Below, in pieces: positions 24,866 through 33,015 of a DNA stretch of 64,000 bases (the stretch's first letter is position 1; the number at the start of each line of letters is the position of its first letter). The notes beneath the pieces were generated by a model, which saw nothing but the letters and a program-made list of their open reading frames with translations, ran no database searches and was not told the origin of the DNA. The position numbers were made by a program, and so were the translations under genes. The stretch spans positions 1 to 64,000 of the forward strand of contig JAKIWV010000002.1 in assembly GCA_022749815.1 (NCBI GenBank), in the 5' to 3' direction. Source of the DNA: Thermoplasmata archaeon (GTDB lineage: Archaea; Thermoplasmatota; Thermoplasmata; Lutacidiplasmatales; UBA184).

Positions 24866-25594
24866 TCACCCCATCCGCAAGCCGCCGTTCACCGGTATCG
24901 TGGCCCCGGTGATGTACGTCGCGGTGGGCGAGGCCAGGAAGGCGATCGCCGCGGCCACTTCGTCGGCGGTTCCGATTCGCCCCGCAGGGATCTGACGCGC
25001 CCGCTCCTCGCGTTGCTGGGCGGAATCGGCGGCGAGGACCGCGGTGTCGACCGCTCCGGGGGCTACCACGTTCACGGTGATCCCCGGCGCCAACTCACGG
25101 GCGAGGGACCGGGCCAGGCCGAGCTGAGCCGCCTTCGCCGTGGCGTAAGGACTGCCGCGGCGGGAGCCTTCGAACGCGAGGACGCTCGAGACGAAGACGA
25201 TGCGGCCCGACACCGAACGCCGCAGCAGCGGGAGAAGGTGCCGGGTCAACGAGGCCGGTCCGACGGCGTGGATCCGGAGCTGTTCCTCGAAGTCCGAGTC
25301 CCGGGTCTTGGAGAAAGACTGACGCGGATAGCTCCCGGCGTTGTGTACGAGGACGTCGAGCGTGTCCCAGTGGGCCTGTAGCTGTCGGGTCAGTGCATCG
25401 ATCGACGAGAGGTCCGCCAGATCGGCACGGAGCGGAAAGGAGTCGCGACCCATCGTACGGACCTGGTCGACCACAGCATCGGCTTCAGCGGCGTGGGCCC
25501 GATAGTGGACGGCTACGTCGCTCCCATCCCGGGCGAGTCGAAGCGCGGTGGCTCGGCCGATTCCCTGGGAGGCTCCGGTCACCAGCGCCCGCAC
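24866..25594 (-). CDS. Short-chain dehydrogenase/reductase (FabG-like)
   Basis: NAD(P)(H)-dependent oxidoreductase, 242 residues. TGASQGIG (6-13) is the dinucleotide-binding Gly motif, NAG (85-87) the structural motif, Ser at 136/137 and Tyr150-x-x-x-Lys154 (YATAK) the catalytic set. The end TGATIPVNGGLRMG is typical of 3-oxoacyl-ACP reductase-like SDRs. It is divergent from the enoyl-CoA hydratase gene on the other side of the mobile element; a beta-oxidation or fatty-acid related pairing is plausible. A TATA-like TCCTAAAGC (minus strand, about 25619-25628) remains between its start and the element. Confidence 0.9.
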   Translation of the reverse strand: MRALVTGASQGIGRATALRLARDGSDVAVHYRAHAAEADAVVDQVRTMGRDSFPLRADLADLSSIDALTRQLQAHWDTLDVLVHNAGSYPRQSFSKTRDSDFEEQLRIHAVGPASLTRHLLPLLRRSVSGRIVFVSSVLAFEGSRRGSPYATAKAAQLGLARSLARELAPGITVNVVAPGAVDTAVLAADSAQQREERARQIPAGRIGTADEVAAAIAFLASPTATYITGATIPVNGGLRMG

Positions 25595-25656
25595 GGCGGG
25601 GGCGTTACCCGAACGGTCGCTTTAGGATTGGCTCAGACGATGGGTGGCCGCCGGCA

Positions 25657-25666
25657 GCCCTTCCAC
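25657..25666 (+). repeat. 10-bp target-site duplication, left copy
   Basis: GCCCTTCCAC immediately outside the left terminal inverted repeat; the identical 10-mer lies at 31925-31934 immediately outside the right one. Counting two ambiguous G bases the match could be 12 bp. Confidence 0.8.
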
Positions 25667-25681
25667 GGCTTTGTGTCTAAA
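25667..25681 (+). repeat. Left terminal inverted repeat
   Basis: GGCTTTGTGTCTAAA, perfect inverted match to 31910-31924. The next 172 nt up to the inner insertion sequence contain no gene that I can support. Confidence 0.85.
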
Positions 25682-25853
25682 GTCCCGGGCCAAGGGCACT
25701 TCTGAAACATGCTCGACAGCTTTTGAAATGGGGATTGACTGTACTGGGAGTTCCGAGGGTGCCGTCGATAAATCTTCCCCTCCCGGGGGCGCCTGTCGAG
25801 AGTTACCCTACCGTTGAGCAGAATGATTTACGAAGCCCTATCGGAAAGCTGTG

Positions 25854-26953
25854 TCCCATAATTCGATCCCCGCGTAGGGCTCTCGAGGAAGGGCGACCGC
25901 TCTCCTGTGGAGTGGGGTCTAAGTGGCCGGAATCTCTCCTCGATATGCCCGAAGACCGTCGCGCCGCTTACCGGGCCTACGACCGGGTCCGTCGGCATGC
26001 GCTGGAGAGCGTCACCCGACTGCTCGAGGAGATCCTTCCCGAGATGCCGAAGCCGCGGGGGTGGAGCTACCAGCCCCACGTCGGTCGTCCCGGCCCTCAC
26101 CGGCGGAGGTGACCGGAGCGGTTCCCGTGGGAACCGATGGCGAAGGCGCTGGGGCTGATGCACGCGATGGGGAGGGACTACCGTCAAGCGGAGGGGAACC
26201 TCTGGGTCGCCTCGGACATCCGTCGTCAGATCGGGCTGATTCAGGCCCGTCCCGCGTGACAATGTGGCGGGCCGGGCGACGGTTCTCGGAGGAGTGGCTG
26301 CGCTCGCTCAACGAGAAGGTGCTCGCGGCATTCAAAAAAAGAGTGCCACCCTGGCGTAGGAGTTTGAGCGCTTGCGGCGGACTCGACGGGACTCGGCGAG
26401 CACGCGCGAGGGGAGTGGCGGTCGTTCCGGTTCGGCCGGCGGCTCTCGGTCCGGCAGTTCCGCAAGCTCCATGTCGTCAGTGAGTGCCGAGGGGAGGGAC
26501 GAGGACTGATCCACGCGTGGGCGCTGACGGCACCCCACGCGGCGGACGGTCCCATGCTCTTCACACTGCTCGACCAGGTCGAAGCGCCCCTCGGCGTGGT
26601 CCTGGGCGACGCGGCATATGCGGGCCGTCGGAACGTTACCTAAGTGGCGGAGCGGGGTGGGGAACCGTTCTTCCCCCCGAAGTTCCGGTGGACCGCGCGC
26701 TCCCGAGGGCATCCTGCGTGGCGACGGATGGTGCTGCGATACCGCTACCATGCGCAGGTCTTCCACGCGACGTACCGATTCCGAGCAAACGTCGAGGGAG
26801 CGTTCTAGGCGATCAAGCGGCACCAGGAGCCGTTCCTTCGGGCACGGAGGGCGGTGATGCAATGGAGAGAAGCCGGGTGGCGGATGGTCGCGCGCAACAT
26901 CGACCTGCTCGCGCGCTCCCGCGCTTCGCTGGGGGTCCCATGAATTATGGGAC
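25854..26953 (+). mobile_element. Degenerate IS5-like insertion sequence nested in the larger element
   Basis: About 1.1 kb bounded by 12-bp inverted repeats GTCCCATAATTC (25854-25865) and GAATTATGGGAC (26942-26953), enclosing a broken transposase gene. No flanking direct repeat is evident. Its G+C content is higher than that of the cargo genes, so it probably arrived separately. Confidence 0.72.
25945..26943 (+). pseudogene. Broken IS5-family DDE transposase
   Basis: Starting at ATG 25945 a helical N-terminal part is readable, after which frameshifts occur (near 26100 and again near 26260-26400). The catalytic core is recognisable in a third stretch: a DSTGL-like motif (first Asp, near 26385), FRKLHVV, then LGDAAYAGRRNV (second Asp, near 26610), an in-frame TAA at about 26641, and later VEGAF, an in-frame TAG at about 26806, and AIKRHQEPF (the Glu region). 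Two nonsense codons plus frameshifts mean no functional enzyme can be made. Assignment to the IS5 group is from motif order and the short inverted repeats. Confidence 0.75.
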
Positions 26954-27021
26954 CCAGCCCAGCTTCTCGGCATCAAGTCATACCGAGACGACATGCGAAT
27001 CACGTCGGCTGAACAACGGTG

Positions 27022-30000
27022 ATGCTAGAACCAGACTGGGAGCTTGCCCGGCGAGGTAGTCCTGGGGGTCGCCTGCCCTTGCTGGGCCTTCTGGCATTCA
27101 TCTGTGTGATGCTGCTGGTTCCTAATGCCGGAGTGCGCGGCCAATCAAACGTAGTAGATGCGAGCATGCCATCTGGCGGTGGCGCCGACTGGTCCCTTCA
27201 TGCTCCGGATAACAAACTCGTAGCTCTGTCAGGTCGACTCGATGTTTTACCCGCCGGAGCCCACCTTTCCGCCCCCCAGGTCCTTCCGAAGACACTGGAA
27301 GTCCAAGTCGAGTTAACCTTCGCAAACCCCGCTGCGGCATCGCGTTACATCAGTGCGCTTGCTGACCCGAGTTCCCCCGACTACAGGCACACCCTTACCG
27401 CGGAAGCGGCCTGGTCCCTCTTCGGGTGGAGCCCCGACTCTGTCCGTGAGTTGGTATCCTACTTTGCAAGCTTTGGTCTAGAAGTCGCCCGGGGAGCGGC
27501 CCCGTACGCTCTCGTAATAAGTGGGGCGCCTTCAAACATGGGCGCTGCCTTTCATTCTCAGGTCAAGGAATACCAAGTTGGGACAGAACTGGGTCTGGCT
27601 CCCACGAGCGCCCCGACCTTACCCTTTTCGCTGTCGACGCTCGTAAACTCCGTGTGGGGGTTGAACTCCTTCGATAGTTCGAAATCGGCGATTACCTCCC
27701 ACTCGATCCTCCCAGACTTATGCCTTGACTGTATCGGGGTGCCGGACGTCCTCAGCGCTTACAATCTCTATCCCCTTTACGCCAATGGTTTTGAGGGTAG
27801 TGCGGCGATCGGCCTCGCGGAGGAATGCGACCCGCTGGAGTCGAGTTCAGGGTATCAGACCGACCTCAATTCATTCGATGCTGCAAACGGCTTGAGTGCA
27901 ATCACTCTTCACTTTGTTGGGACTGGCGCATCCACTTGCCCCGCCTCTGCCCCTACTCCATGGGCCTTAGAAACGAACCTCGACATCCAGTGGGCGCATG
28001 CTATGGCGCCGGCGGCCCCAATTTACGTTTGCCTCGACGGTGGCAATCCTCCGAATGCCGTCTCATGCGACACGCTCTTTTCCAACAACATCGGAACTTG
28101 GTCTCTGGGAGTTGTTTCAAACAGCTGGGGGGTGTCGAGCTCGATAGGTACGACTATCGCGACTCTTGCGCTAGGAGGTGTGACAGTCTTCTCCGCCGCA
28201 GGCGACTCCGGCGTCCAGGTGATTTTTCCCGCTGCCGACCCAAACGGTCTCGGAGTGGGCGGGACGGTGTTCGCAGGCCCCGAAAAGACTTGGTCCCCAA
28301 CGCCGAACGCGATTCCTCCTCAGTTCTGGGACTCAACTGGAGGGGGTTGCACCTCGTTGGCATCGCCGCCCCCCCTCCAAGCCTCGGTGGTGGGATACTC
28401 ATGCTCGGTTGGCCAGCGGGGGATACCCGATGTTGCGGCCCTCGCCGGCCCTGTGAGCGTCGTCATGAATGGCGCTTGGGCCGACGACGTCCGTGGGACC
28501 TCTCTCTCTTCCCCCATATGGGCCGGAATAATGGACGTCGTCGAGCAGGCAACAGGGTATGCGACTCCGTACACCCAGTACATCTACAAATGGGCCGAGA
28601 GTTTGCGTTACGACCAGTACTTCAACGACATCACTTCGGGGTGCAATGGACTTGGCGTCGGAGGACTCTTGCCCCCTCCGACGGGGAACTGCGCGCACTA
28701 CGGATGGGATGCTGTTACGGGCGTGGGGAGCCCGAATGCCTACGCGTTGGCATCGGGGTGGACGGTGGGCACACAATACACTGACCGTCCCACCACTGCG
28801 ACTAGTATCAGCGCGGACATCGGCGTTCCCAATGATGTTGCAATTCCCGGCAACAGTTACGCTGTCGTCTTAGGGGCATACGATAATCTTGGTGCCTACG
28901 ACATGGTCGGATTTTCATCTCGGAACGGACAATGGGGTTTCTTCTTTCAAGTCGGCAACACAGGTTGCGCGCCCGGCGGGGCCGTCAACTGGGACGCTTA
29001 CACTCTCAACCCGGGACAGAGCTACACCTTTCGCGAGACTTTGAACACCGTTGCCCAAACCGTGACTCTTGAAGTTGATCTGTTGGATACGACTCTGTCG
29101 TACGCATCCGATTCTTTCTCGACTTCCGCCTCGGCCTTCATGATAAACAATCTAGCGCCATGCGGAACCAACTACCACAACCTTCTGCCAGGTTGGTCTG
29201 CCGCGGAGATTGTCGGAAACGACGTAGGAAACGTCTTCGGTGTTCCGATTCCCACATGGAACTTTCTCTTCTCTAACCTGAAGTATTGTAGCGCAAGTTG
29301 TACGAGCATTGACTACCGAAGCGTAGGACTCTTCTACTCTCAGGAGTCGCCTTCGGAGAACTTCGCCTCGGATTTTACACCTCAGGTTTCGCGCACGTAC
29401 AACAATCCTCTCTTCGTCACCATCGCGAATCAACCGTACTCCCTCTCGCAGGATAGCACATCGATATTCGTCAATCGAGGGAGCACGGGACAGATCTCCG
29501 GATATGCGAGCGACGCAGACCCGGCCATCTGCACGACCGGTTGTTCAGTCACACTCTCGGCCTACTTGGGTCTCCCTTCAGGGGTGACCGGGGTGTCCAT
29601 GTCCTATTCACCAGCGAGCGGAACCATTCCGTTCAGCTTCACGGTCTCCATCAGCACGACCAGTACAGCGACCTGCGGGACGTGGCCCGTGGGAGTGTCC
29701 GCCGCATCGAACTCTATGGTGCCTTCTGGTTACACCACCTTCCGCTTCACCCTCAATGTCGTAGGAAACTGCGGCGGCGGCGGGGGCTGCGTCGCATCAG
29801 GTAGCCTCATTTGGACCCCAAAGGGTTGGCAGAAGATTGATGACCTATCCCCCGGTGCCAAAGTCTATGAATACGACCTGGGGACCGGTGAGCTCGTCAA
29901 GGGCCGGCTCCTTCTTGGAAGCGTCACGTACGCCAACTCGACCCTGCTCGTTAACCACGGCCTCCTCAACTTGACGTTAACGGAGCAGCCTATTTGGATA

Positions 30001-30207
30001 CACAATGCAACATTCACGGGATGGCTTAGGGATCCACAGAACCTCACCGTGGGGGATCAGATCTTCAATGTACTCCAGGACGCTTGGGTAAATGTGACAA
30101 ATTTGTCTATCTCTCACTATCGCACGCTGGTATTCGACGTCGAGACTTCGGGGTTGAATACCTTCATCGATGCCGGTTTCTTGCTCGACGTGAAGAAGCC
30201 CCATTAG
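27022..30207 (+). CDS. Secreted sedolisin (S53) protease with C-terminal Hint domain
   Basis: About 1060 residues. Signal peptide with hydrophobic core LLGLLAFICVMLLV. Residues about 70-230 form the pro-kumamolisin activation domain. The S53 catalytic domain shows Glu318 and Asp322 (ETNLDIQWAH), Asp396 (SAAGDSG) and Ser495 in GTSLSSP, plus a Ca-site end (NDITSG ... GWDAVTGVGSPNA) (numbers from the GTG at 27019). Residues about 600-920 are beta-rich, secreted type. After a Gly run, Cys924 opens a Hint domain (CVASGSLIWTPKGWQKIDDL to NTFIDAGFLLDVKKPH, the last residue). The block-B His of the TxxH motif is Gln (LTEQP) and no terminal His-Asn exists. Codon use and G+C differ from the flanks. Acid-stable peptidase function is inferred from family. 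Confidence 0.88.
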   Translation: MLEPDWELARRGSPGGRLPLLGLLAFICVMLLVPNAGVRGQSNVVDASMPSGGGADWSLHAPDNKLVALSGRLDVLPAGAHLSAPQVLPKTLEVQVELTFANPAAASRYISALADPSSPDYRHTLTAEAAWSLFGWSPDSVRELVSYFASFGLEVARGAAPYALVISGAPSNMGAAFHSQVKEYQVGTELGLAPTSAPTLPFSLSTLVNSVWGLNSFDSSKSAITSHSILPDLCLDCIGVPDVLSAYNLYPLYANGFEGSAAIGLAEECDPLESSSGYQTDLNSFDAANGLSAITLHFVGTGASTCPASAPTPWALETNLDIQWAHAMAPAAPIYVCLDGGNPPNAVSCDTLFSNNIGTWSLGVVSNSWGVSSSIGTTIATLALGGVTVFSAAGDSGVQVIFPAADPNGLGVGGTVFAGPEKTWSPTPNAIPPQFWDSTGGGCTSLASPPPLQASVVGYSCSVGQRGIPDVAALAGPVSVVMNGAWADDVRGTSLSSPIWAGIMDVVEQATGYATPYTQYIYKWAESLRYDQYFNDITSGCNGLGVGGLLPPPTGNCAHYGWDAVTGVGSPNAYALASGWTVGTQYTDRPTTATSISADIGVPNDVAIPGNSYAVVLGAYDNLGAYDMVGFSSRNGQWGFFFQVGNTGCAPGGAVNWDAYTLNPGQSYTFRETLNTVAQTVTLEVDLLDTTLSYASDSFSTSASAFMINNLAPCGTNYHNLLPGWSAAEIVGNDVGNVFGVPIPTWNFLFSNLKYCSASCTSIDYRSVGLFYSQESPSENFASDFTPQVSRTYNNPLFVTIANQPYSLSQDSTSIFVNRGSTGQISGYASDADPAICTTGCSVTLSAYLGLPSGVTGVSMSYSPASGTIPFSFTVSISTTSTATCGTWPVGVSAASNSMVPSGYTTFRFTLNVVGNCGGGGGCVASGSLIWTPKGWQKIDDLSPGAKVYEYDLGTGELVKGRLLLGSVTYANSTLLVNHGLLNLTLTEQPIWIHNATFTGWLRDPQNLTVGDQIFNVLQDAWVNVTNLSISHYRTLVFDVETSGLNTFIDAGFLLDVKKPH

Positions 30208-30322
30208 CGGTGTGGACCCTCCTCGCTTCCTCGATGTTCTAGGACCTTTGAATCGAACGGTCTCCCGGAGTCAAATTCGATTCCTAAAGGTAGGCCGTCA
30301 GGTCTAGTTTGATGAGGCCACT

Positions 30323-30640
30323 TTGCCGCGTCAGTTGAAGAAAGGGCCGGACTCAGACCTCTTCAGAGGACGCAGCACACGTCATTGGTCCGCACTGCTG
30401 TATCTCTTGCCTGCCTTGGGGCTGACATTCGGTCTCGCTTGGATTGCGATCCTTGTTGAGGGCAACGTTCTGTTCGAGATCGGGTGCAGCCCGCTCAACG
30501 GTCACCCTTGCCAGCCAGGGTGGGAGCGGTTCCTCGATGGAAGTTTGGGCTACTTCCTGGTTCTTGTCTCGGTCGCGGCGATTGTTGGGATCCGCAGGCT
30601 GCGCCGGGACATCACGAGTGCGCCGCTCAAAGCAAATTGA
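30323..30640 (+). CDS. Small two-helix membrane protein, unknown function
   Basis: 105 residues from TTG. A charged N-terminus is followed by a hydrophobic segment (about 22-45, LLYLLPALGLTFGLAWIAIL) and a second one (about 73-89, GYFLVLVSVAAIVGI), with two Cys in the loop between (SPLNGHPCQPG; a Cys precedes it) that would face outside and could form a disulfide. The C-terminus is basic. No family recognised. It lies between the protease and another membrane protein within the mobile element. Nothing is seen in the 115 nt before it. Confidence 0.5.
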   Translation: MPRQLKKGPDSDLFRGRSTRHWSALLYLLPALGLTFGLAWIAILVEGNVLFEIGCSPLNGHPCQPGWERFLDGSLGYFLVLVSVAAIVGIRRLRRDITSAPLKAN

Positions 30641-30659
30641 CTGCACCAGCGAGTCCTTC

Positions 30660-31247
30660 GTGACAGCCAACTCCCTGGGACCTGTAAGTGGAAGATTGGC
30701 GGGTCCGAGCTCCGAGGGTAAACGCGATCTTGCTCAAGATGCCTCAGCGGGCCCCGTAACGTCTCACTCTCCGGGAATCGACCCCGCCCGCCCCAAACGA
30801 TCCCCATCCTTTTCTTCCCGGCCTCCGGTCTATCGAGCGGTCGCATACGTGGGGCTCGTCGGTGCAATTGTCATAATCCTAGCAGTGGTGTTTCTGGCCG
30901 CGGGACCCATACGCGTCGCGCATGTTGTGCCCCTGGGGTTCACGATTTCGGACCCCGGGAACGGCGCAATCACATACAACCGTACTGTTGCGTTCTGCCC
31001 CGGATCAGGGCACGTGACATTTTCATGGGCCACGACCAACCGGAACGCTGCGACGTTTGTGGTGCTTGACCCTACAAACAACACAATCTATTCCAGCGAC
31101 AGTTCCTCAGGGGCGGGGTCGTACCTAATCGATGGCCCCACCCACAACCGCTGCGCTACCTACTTGTTCGGGGTGTACAGCCTTTCCCCCGAGATTGTGA
31201 GCCTTACCGGAACGTGGTACTTCAACACAACGGCCGCTAGACTCTGA
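30660..31247 (+). CDS. Membrane-anchored extracellular protein, unknown function
   Basis: About 195 residues from GTG 30660. A Ser/Pro-rich cytoplasmic N-terminus of about 60 residues precedes one strong transmembrane helix (AVAYVGLVGAIVIILAVVFL), then a Thr/Asn/Ser-rich beta-type extracellular domain of about 110 residues with two Cys (AFCPGSG and HNRCATY) that could pair, ending TWYFNTTAARL. No family recognised. It starts 20 nt after the preceding small gene, so the two are probably co-transcribed. Possible role: partner or anchor for the secreted protease, which is speculation from position only. Confidence 0.55.
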   Translation: MTANSLGPVSGRLAGPSSEGKRDLAQDASAGPVTSHSPGIDPARPKRSPSFSSRPPVYRAVAYVGLVGAIVIILAVVFLAAGPIRVAHVVPLGFTISDPGNGAITYNRTVAFCPGSGHVTFSWATTNRNAATFVVLDPTNNTIYSSDSSSGAGSYLIDGPTHNRCATYLFGVYSLSPEIVSLTGTWYFNTTAARL

Positions 31248-31909
31248 TCGGCCGGGGCCGCCGTCAACTTGCGCTTGTGGCTCTCAGAACCGAAATCGGG
31301 TTGGGAGGACATCTTCCGCGGGACCATTCCCGACCTTAGGCGGAGTAGGATTGGTCTGTGCACGGATTGAAATGCAGTGAAACCCCGAGAATGGAGAGGT
31401 CTCCCTCTTTTGCATCGCGGTTACCGCTTAGCAACGATCCGCCGGGCGTTGCGGCCTTTCGCCGGAAGCCGCGTCCATCGGGTCCCTCACGGATTGCAGG
31501 ACTTACGAACTTCGGTCGTCCCTCTTCTGCCCTCCTCGCCCTCCAACTTGAAATTTTGAAACCCCACGGTAACTGTGGCGACTGGCTGCGTTCGCCAGCG
31601 GACCTGCCGCGCGTTCGACGGCTAGGTATCGACTTAGCTAGGAACCGAACGCACACACCGTGGAGTCTTAGTAGATGCCCGGCCACGGACCCGCCCGCCC
31701 GAATCCACCGCGTCCCCAATCAGAGTACGCGGTCCGGCCGGAAAGAGCCGATGCTCGAGACGCCGAGCAATTTGCGTTGGCCCTCCGACAGATACCACAA
31801 AGAAGGGGGTTGTTTGTTCCACAGCATGACCCGAAATTGAGTTCGGATTCTCCGATGCTGTGTTTCAATAGTCTTCGCCTTCGTCTCAGAAGGGCCGGCG
31901 GCCTTTGGG
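31248..31909. other. Right arm of the mobile element, no supported gene
   Basis: Several frames of 60-160 codons are open, but they are Arg/Pro/Ser-rich, have no recognisable domains and contradict each other. I read this as non-coding or decayed sequence inside the element. No tRNA-like fold or regulatory repeat is evident. Confidence 0.5.
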
Positions 31910-31924
31910 TTTAGACACAAAGCC
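31910..31924 (-). repeat. Right terminal inverted repeat
   Basis: TTTAGACACAAAGCC, exact reverse complement of the left terminal repeat at 25667-25681. Confidence 0.85.
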
Positions 31925-31934
31925 GCCCTTCCAC
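31925..31934 (+). repeat. 10-bp target-site duplication, right copy
   Basis: GCCCTTCCAC, identical to 25657-25666, just outside the right terminal inverted repeat and 6 nt before the TATA box of the enoyl-CoA hydratase gene. Confidence 0.8.
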
Positions 31935-31940
31935 GGGGCC

Positions 31941-31949
31941 ATTAAATAG
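31941..31949 (+). promoter_or_regulatory. TATA box of the enoyl-CoA hydratase gene
   Basis: ATTAAATAG, 22-30 nt upstream of the ATG at 31971, ideal for a leaderless archaeal gene. The sequence upstream of the box, where the B-recognition element would be, lies in the duplicated target site. Confidence 0.6.
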
Positions 31950-31970
31950 CGCGTCCCGGGTCGGTCGGCC

Positions 31971-32876
31971 ATGGCGGGATCTGGGAAGGATTCGGCCCGC
32001 GTCCGCCTCGAGGTCAAGGGGCCGGTCGCCGTCGTCACCCTGAACTCTCCGCCGTTGAACATTCTGACGGCCGACGTGCTCCACGACCTGAGTCATCAAC
32101 TCGCTCTCGCCGCCGCGAACGCAAAGGTCCGGACCATCCTTCTGATGAGCGGCTTGGAAAAAGGCTTCGCGGCCGGGGCAAGCATCCGGGAGATGGCCAC
32201 GATGGGCCCCCGCGACGCCGAACGTCATGGGGCGCTCGGACAAGGGGTCACCCGCCAGATCGAGGCCTGCCCTCTCCCTGTCGTGGTCGCCGTCCACGGC
32301 ATCTGCGTCGGCGGTGGTTCCGAGATCGTCGCTGCGTGCGACTTCGTCGTCGCGAGCGAGGATGCCACCTTCGGTCAGCCCGAGATTAACCTCGGCGTGA
32401 TGCCGGGATGGGGCGGCACGCAACGTCTCCCGCGACGGCTCGGTCCTCAGCAAGCCAGGGGGTGGGTTCTACTCGGTCGATCGGTCGACGCGCGGACGGC
32501 GTTCGATCACGGCCTGATATGGAAGCTAGCGCCCCGGGCCGACCTCGTGGCGGAAGCGATGCGCCTCGCCACCGAGCTGGCCCAGAAACCTCCTCTGGCG
32601 CTCGCGGCAGCGAAGTACGCGCTCAACGACGCCATCGACCGCGGCGAGACGCGCGGCCTCACGGTCGAGCGACGTTTGTGGTCCCAGCTGTTCGGTACCC
32701 CCGACCAGCGCGAAGGAATGACCGCGTTCCTGGAGAAGCGGCCGCCGGTCTTCTGGGGCCGGGACGATTGGTCCCGGGACTCTCAAGGATTCCCTTGGGC
32801 GCCGCGGATCCTCCGGCGCACTCCCCCGCAGGTCCCCCGGCCGCGCCGCGGCCGGAGGCGAAAGAGTAAGCTCTGA
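31971..32876 (+). CDS. Enoyl-CoA hydratase/isomerase (crotonase family)
   Basis: Crotonase-fold enzyme, 301 residues including an Arg/Lys-rich C-terminal tail of about 25 residues that most members lack. Oxyanion-hole segments are GFAAGASIREM and CVGGGSEIVAACDFVVAS. EINLGVMPGWGGTQRLPR contains the second catalytic Glu region (the first is the Glu of GSEIV). The end part with QKPPLALAAAKYALN is typical. Likely hydrates trans-2-enoyl-CoA in beta-oxidation or a related pathway; substrate length is open. The mobile element sits directly upstream and separates it from the divergent SDR gene. Confidence 0.9.
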   Translation: MAGSGKDSARVRLEVKGPVAVVTLNSPPLNILTADVLHDLSHQLALAAANAKVRTILLMSGLEKGFAAGASIREMATMGPRDAERHGALGQGVTRQIEACPLPVVVAVHGICVGGGSEIVAACDFVVASEDATFGQPEINLGVMPGWGGTQRLPRRLGPQQARGWVLLGRSVDARTAFDHGLIWKLAPRADLVAEAMRLATELAQKPPLALAAAKYALNDAIDRGETRGLTVERRLWSQLFGTPDQREGMTAFLEKRPPVFWGRDDWSRDSQGFPWAPRILRRTPPQVPRPRRGRRRKSKL

Positions 32877-32897
32877 GGGAGTTCCGCTCCCTCGCAT

Positions 32898-32970
32898 GCC
32901 GCGGTGGCTCAGTCGGTAGAGCGGCTCCTTGGTAAGGAGCAGGTCGAGGGTTCGATTCCCTCCCGCGGCT
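32898..32970 (+). tRNA. tRNA-Thr (GGT)
   Basis: Acceptor stem GCCGCGG/CCGCGGC, D arm GCTC/GAGC, anticodon stem GCTCC/GGAGC with loop TTGGTAA (anticodon GGT), and T arm GAGGG-TTCGATT-CCCTC. Discriminator T; CCA not encoded, no intron. Confidence 0.95.
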
Positions 32971-33015
32971 GATTCTTCTCTTCGATACGCCGGGGGTCGG
33001 CGCGGAGGCCTCGGT

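Larger units (their letters stand above)
25667..31924. mobile_element. 6.26-kb transposon-like element with protease cargo
   Basis: Bounded by perfect 15-bp terminal inverted repeats, GGCTTTGTGTCTAAA at 25667-25681 and its reverse complement at 31910-31924. Similarity continues inward imperfectly to about 43 bp (both sides have a CTTCTGA-A/G-AC run). It is flanked by a 10-bp direct repeat. Inside are a degenerate IS5-like insertion sequence, a large secreted sedolisin with a Hint domain, and two small membrane-protein genes. The coding interior is visibly less G+C-rich than the flanks (about 55 percent in a sampled stretch against over 70 percent in a sampled flanking gene). No intact transposase is present, so movement must have depended on a lost or trans-acting enzyme. 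Confidence 0.8.

Noticed and set aside
29788-30207. True splicing intein in the protease
   Set aside because: There is no C-extein. The domain runs to the stop codon and lacks the terminal His-Asn plus Cys/Ser/Thr, so protein splicing is not possible.
31358-31840. Possible 160-residue gene in the right arm of the mobile element
   Set aside because: Low-complexity Pro/Ser/Arg sequence, no start context and no similarity; competing frames on the other strand are equally open.
25667-31924. Composite transposon made of two IS copies
   Set aside because: Only one IS is present, and its inverted repeats differ from the outer termini. The outer ends are short inverted repeats, not IS copies.
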